Shown: positions 15,305-15,996 of the stretch, piece after piece
Layout of the letters: the number at the start of each line of letters is the position of its first letter
Numbering within the stretch: position 1 is the stretch's first letter
Assembly (NCBI GenBank): GCA_031283385.1
Contig: JAITBW010000016.1
Span: 1-15,996 of the forward strand
From: Nitrososphaerota archaeon
GTDB lineage: Archaea; Thermoproteota; Bathyarchaeia; Bathyarchaeales; Bathycorpusculaceae
Length of the DNA stretch: 15,996 nt
Reading direction: 5' to 3'
Made by a program: the position numbers and the translations under genes
Notes under the pieces: generated by a model
The model's database searches: none
Told to the model about the DNA's origin: nothing
Seen by the model: only the letters and a program-made list of their open reading frames with translations

Positions 15305-15340
15305 CACCTCCTAGCGGTAGACCCAAACTACCGCCTAGGA
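15305..15340 (-). promoter_or_regulatory. tnpA leader hairpin overlapping the ribosome binding site
   Basis: Bases 15309-15320 and 15328-15340 form an inverted repeat (CTACCG pairing with CGGTAG, then CCTAG with CTAGG) with one bulged base and a seven-base loop. On the transcript its 3' arm includes the first bases of the GGAGG ribosome binding site at 15307-15311. Sequestering of the tnpA ribosome binding site in a leader hairpin is known for bacterial IS200; the same function here is inferred. Confidence 0.6.
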
Positions 15341-15384
15341 AAAACACAAAAACAAACACACAAAAAAACTTAACGACGATTCAT

Positions 15385-15404
15385 CTGCAGCCTAACGGCT
15401 GCAG
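15385..15404. repeat. IS200-type subterminal hairpin, transposase 5' side
   Basis: CTGCAGCC and GGCTGCAG form a perfect eight-base stem with the loop TAAC. The core GCAGCC/GGCTGC differs from the other end's GCAACC/GGTTGC by one base pair, supporting a common origin as transposase recognition hairpins. Confidence 0.7.
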
Positions 15405-15453
15405 TATTCTCGTCCAATTTTAATAAAAGCAAGTTTTAACATTATCATGGTTT

Positions 15454-15463
15454 TAAATAAACA
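15454..15463 (+). promoter_or_regulatory. TATA box for the small membrane protein gene
   Basis: TTAAATAAAC lies about 45-50 bases before the ATG at 15505, which would give a leader of about 20 nt. Confidence 0.4.
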
Positions 15464-15504
15464 AATAATAGTAATAAAATGCATAACAGTATTTGGTAAC
15501 TGCT

Positions 15505-15771
15505 ATGGATTCATTCACACTATATTGGTTAGGCATATTCTTAATTGTAGTATTGCCAGCAATTCTCTTAGTGCTATATGCAGAGTTCCATAAATCCAAG
15601 AAGCCACCAACTAAGAAATATCAACAAGCACCAAGAAATACATACTGCCAACGTAAAGGAACATACTACAATTATGATGGGACATATACAAATAACTACT
15701 TATCAAGTGATGAAGCAGAAGACGACTTCTTTTTCGAGATAGACTATGGAGACGAACAAGAAGACCTTTAA
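15505..15771 (+). CDS. Small single-span membrane protein, function unknown
   Basis: This 88-residue protein is not recognised. Residues 6-26 (LYWLGIFLIVVLPAILLVLYA) form one hydrophobic helix with no evident cleavage site. A basic patch follows (HKSKKPPTKK, 29-38), which suggests that the C-terminus faces the cytoplasm. The remainder is polar and tyrosine-rich (TYYNYDGTYTNNY) and ends in a very acidic tail with D/E at about half of the last 20 positions. ATG 15505 is chosen over TTG 15493, which would add four residues and has no better upstream site. The charge pattern hints at a small anchor or adaptor protein, but nothing more can be said. It stands alone between the IS200-type element and the right edge. 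Confidence 0.6.
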   Translation: MDSFTLYWLGIFLIVVLPAILLVLYAEFHKSKKPPTKKYQQAPRNTYCQRKGTYYNYDGTYTNNYLSSDEAEDDFFFEIDYGDEQEDL

Positions 15772-15774
15772 CAA

Positions 15775-15782
15775 TTTTTTTT
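15775..15782 (+). terminator. Oligo-T terminator after the small membrane protein gene
   Basis: A run of eight T lies three bases after the stop codon at 15769-15771, fitting an archaeal terminator. Confidence 0.45.
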
Positions 15783-15917
15783 ATAGTCCACAACTAATAG
15801 AAAAGGTTCAGGTTTAGAAGATTATAAAAAAGAAGAAAAGAAGAGGTGTTAGTTTATGGTTGCCATTTGTCAATGAGATATTGAGAGTCTTCACATATAG
15901 AGAGATATGTTAGTGTA

Positions 15918-15996
15918 ATGATTTTCACAAGGTCGCAAAATGTTGAAAATCACGATAAAGTACGGGGCATGTTCTTTGAGCGAGCCGCTAAATCGG
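15918..15996 (+). other. Possible start of a gene running off the right edge
   Basis: An ATG at 15918 opens 26 codons to the window end (starting MIFTRSQNVENHDKVRG), and the frame is open back to TGA at 15882. A CACATATA element at 15892-15899 is at about the right distance for a nearly leaderless transcript. The stretch is too short to recognise a family and could be chance. The rest of 15783-15917 shows nothing else that I can support. Confidence 0.2.

Larger units (their letters stand above)
14862..15410 (-). mobile_element. IS200-type insertion sequence (tnpA only)
   Basis: An element of about 550 bp contains only a Y1 transposase gene on the minus strand. It is bounded by subterminal hairpins with similar cores: 14865-14886 (ACCGCAACC/GGTTGCGGT) at the transposase 3' side and 15385-15404 (CTGCAGCC/GGCTGCAG) at its 5' side. 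This is the layout of IS200/IS605 elements, which have no terminal inverted repeats and make no target duplication. There is no tnpB. The exact ends cannot be fixed because cleavage lies some bases outside the hairpins. Confidence 0.75.

Noticed and set aside
15091..15423. Open frame of 110 codons on the plus strand across the IS200-type element
   Set aside because: It is antisense to the transposase, whose catalytic motifs are clear on the minus strand, and it runs through the leader and end hairpins; its composition has no protein-like pattern.

Overview
The window is archaeal. It carries a group II chaperonin (thermosome), RNA polymerase subunit K, ribosomal proteins eS25 and eS26, a CDP-alcohol phosphatidyltransferase of the archaeal lipid type and a Tes-like tetraether-synthase radical SAM protein. 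eS25 and eS26 occur in Thermoproteota (TACK) and Asgard lineages but not in most Euryarchaeota. Together with the moderately AT-rich sequence, the many TTG starts and TATA-box promoters with very short leaders, this points to a mesophilic Thermoproteota archaeon, most plausibly Bathyarchaeia. The class-level assignment is an inference.

Layout, left to right. Positions 1-279 hold the decayed 3' end of an IS5-like DDE transposase. A CDP-alcohol phosphatidyltransferase (346-942, +) converges on eS26 and a DUF4438 protein (968-2189, -). A CBS-pair/zinc-ribbon protein (2346-2924, +) diverges from DUF4438 and is followed by dihydroorotase (2984-4348, +). The thermosome and rpoK form a tight minus-strand unit (4464-6384). 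Upstream of it, also on the minus strand, lies an HTH-ACT regulator resembling TrpY (6576-7079). It diverges from trpB2 (7235-8653, +), and two TGTACA boxes lie in the shared intergenic region. An ATP-NAD kinase-like protein, a DegT/DnrJ-type aminotransferase and a cyclophilin-like protein follow on the plus strand (8705-11542). On the minus strand are a Tes-like radical SAM enzyme, eS25, and a 171-codon open frame with no ATG, GTG or TTG near its beginning (13938 down to 11546). A TrmB-type regulator (14044-14790, +) precedes a small IS200-type element (about 14862-15410) whose tnpA is frameshifted. A small single-span membrane protein (15505-15771, +) ends the recognisable content.

The genes are mainly chromosomal housekeeping: translation, transcription, folding, pyrimidine and tryptophan metabolism, and membrane lipid synthesis. 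Two insertion-sequence relics sit near the ends. The observations most worth following are the TrpY-like/trpB2 divergent pair with TRP-box-like operators, the start-less open frame behind eS25, the IS200 leader hairpin that covers the tnpA ribosome binding site, and codon-composition patches that change inside genes. No tRNA, rRNA or CRISPR array was seen.
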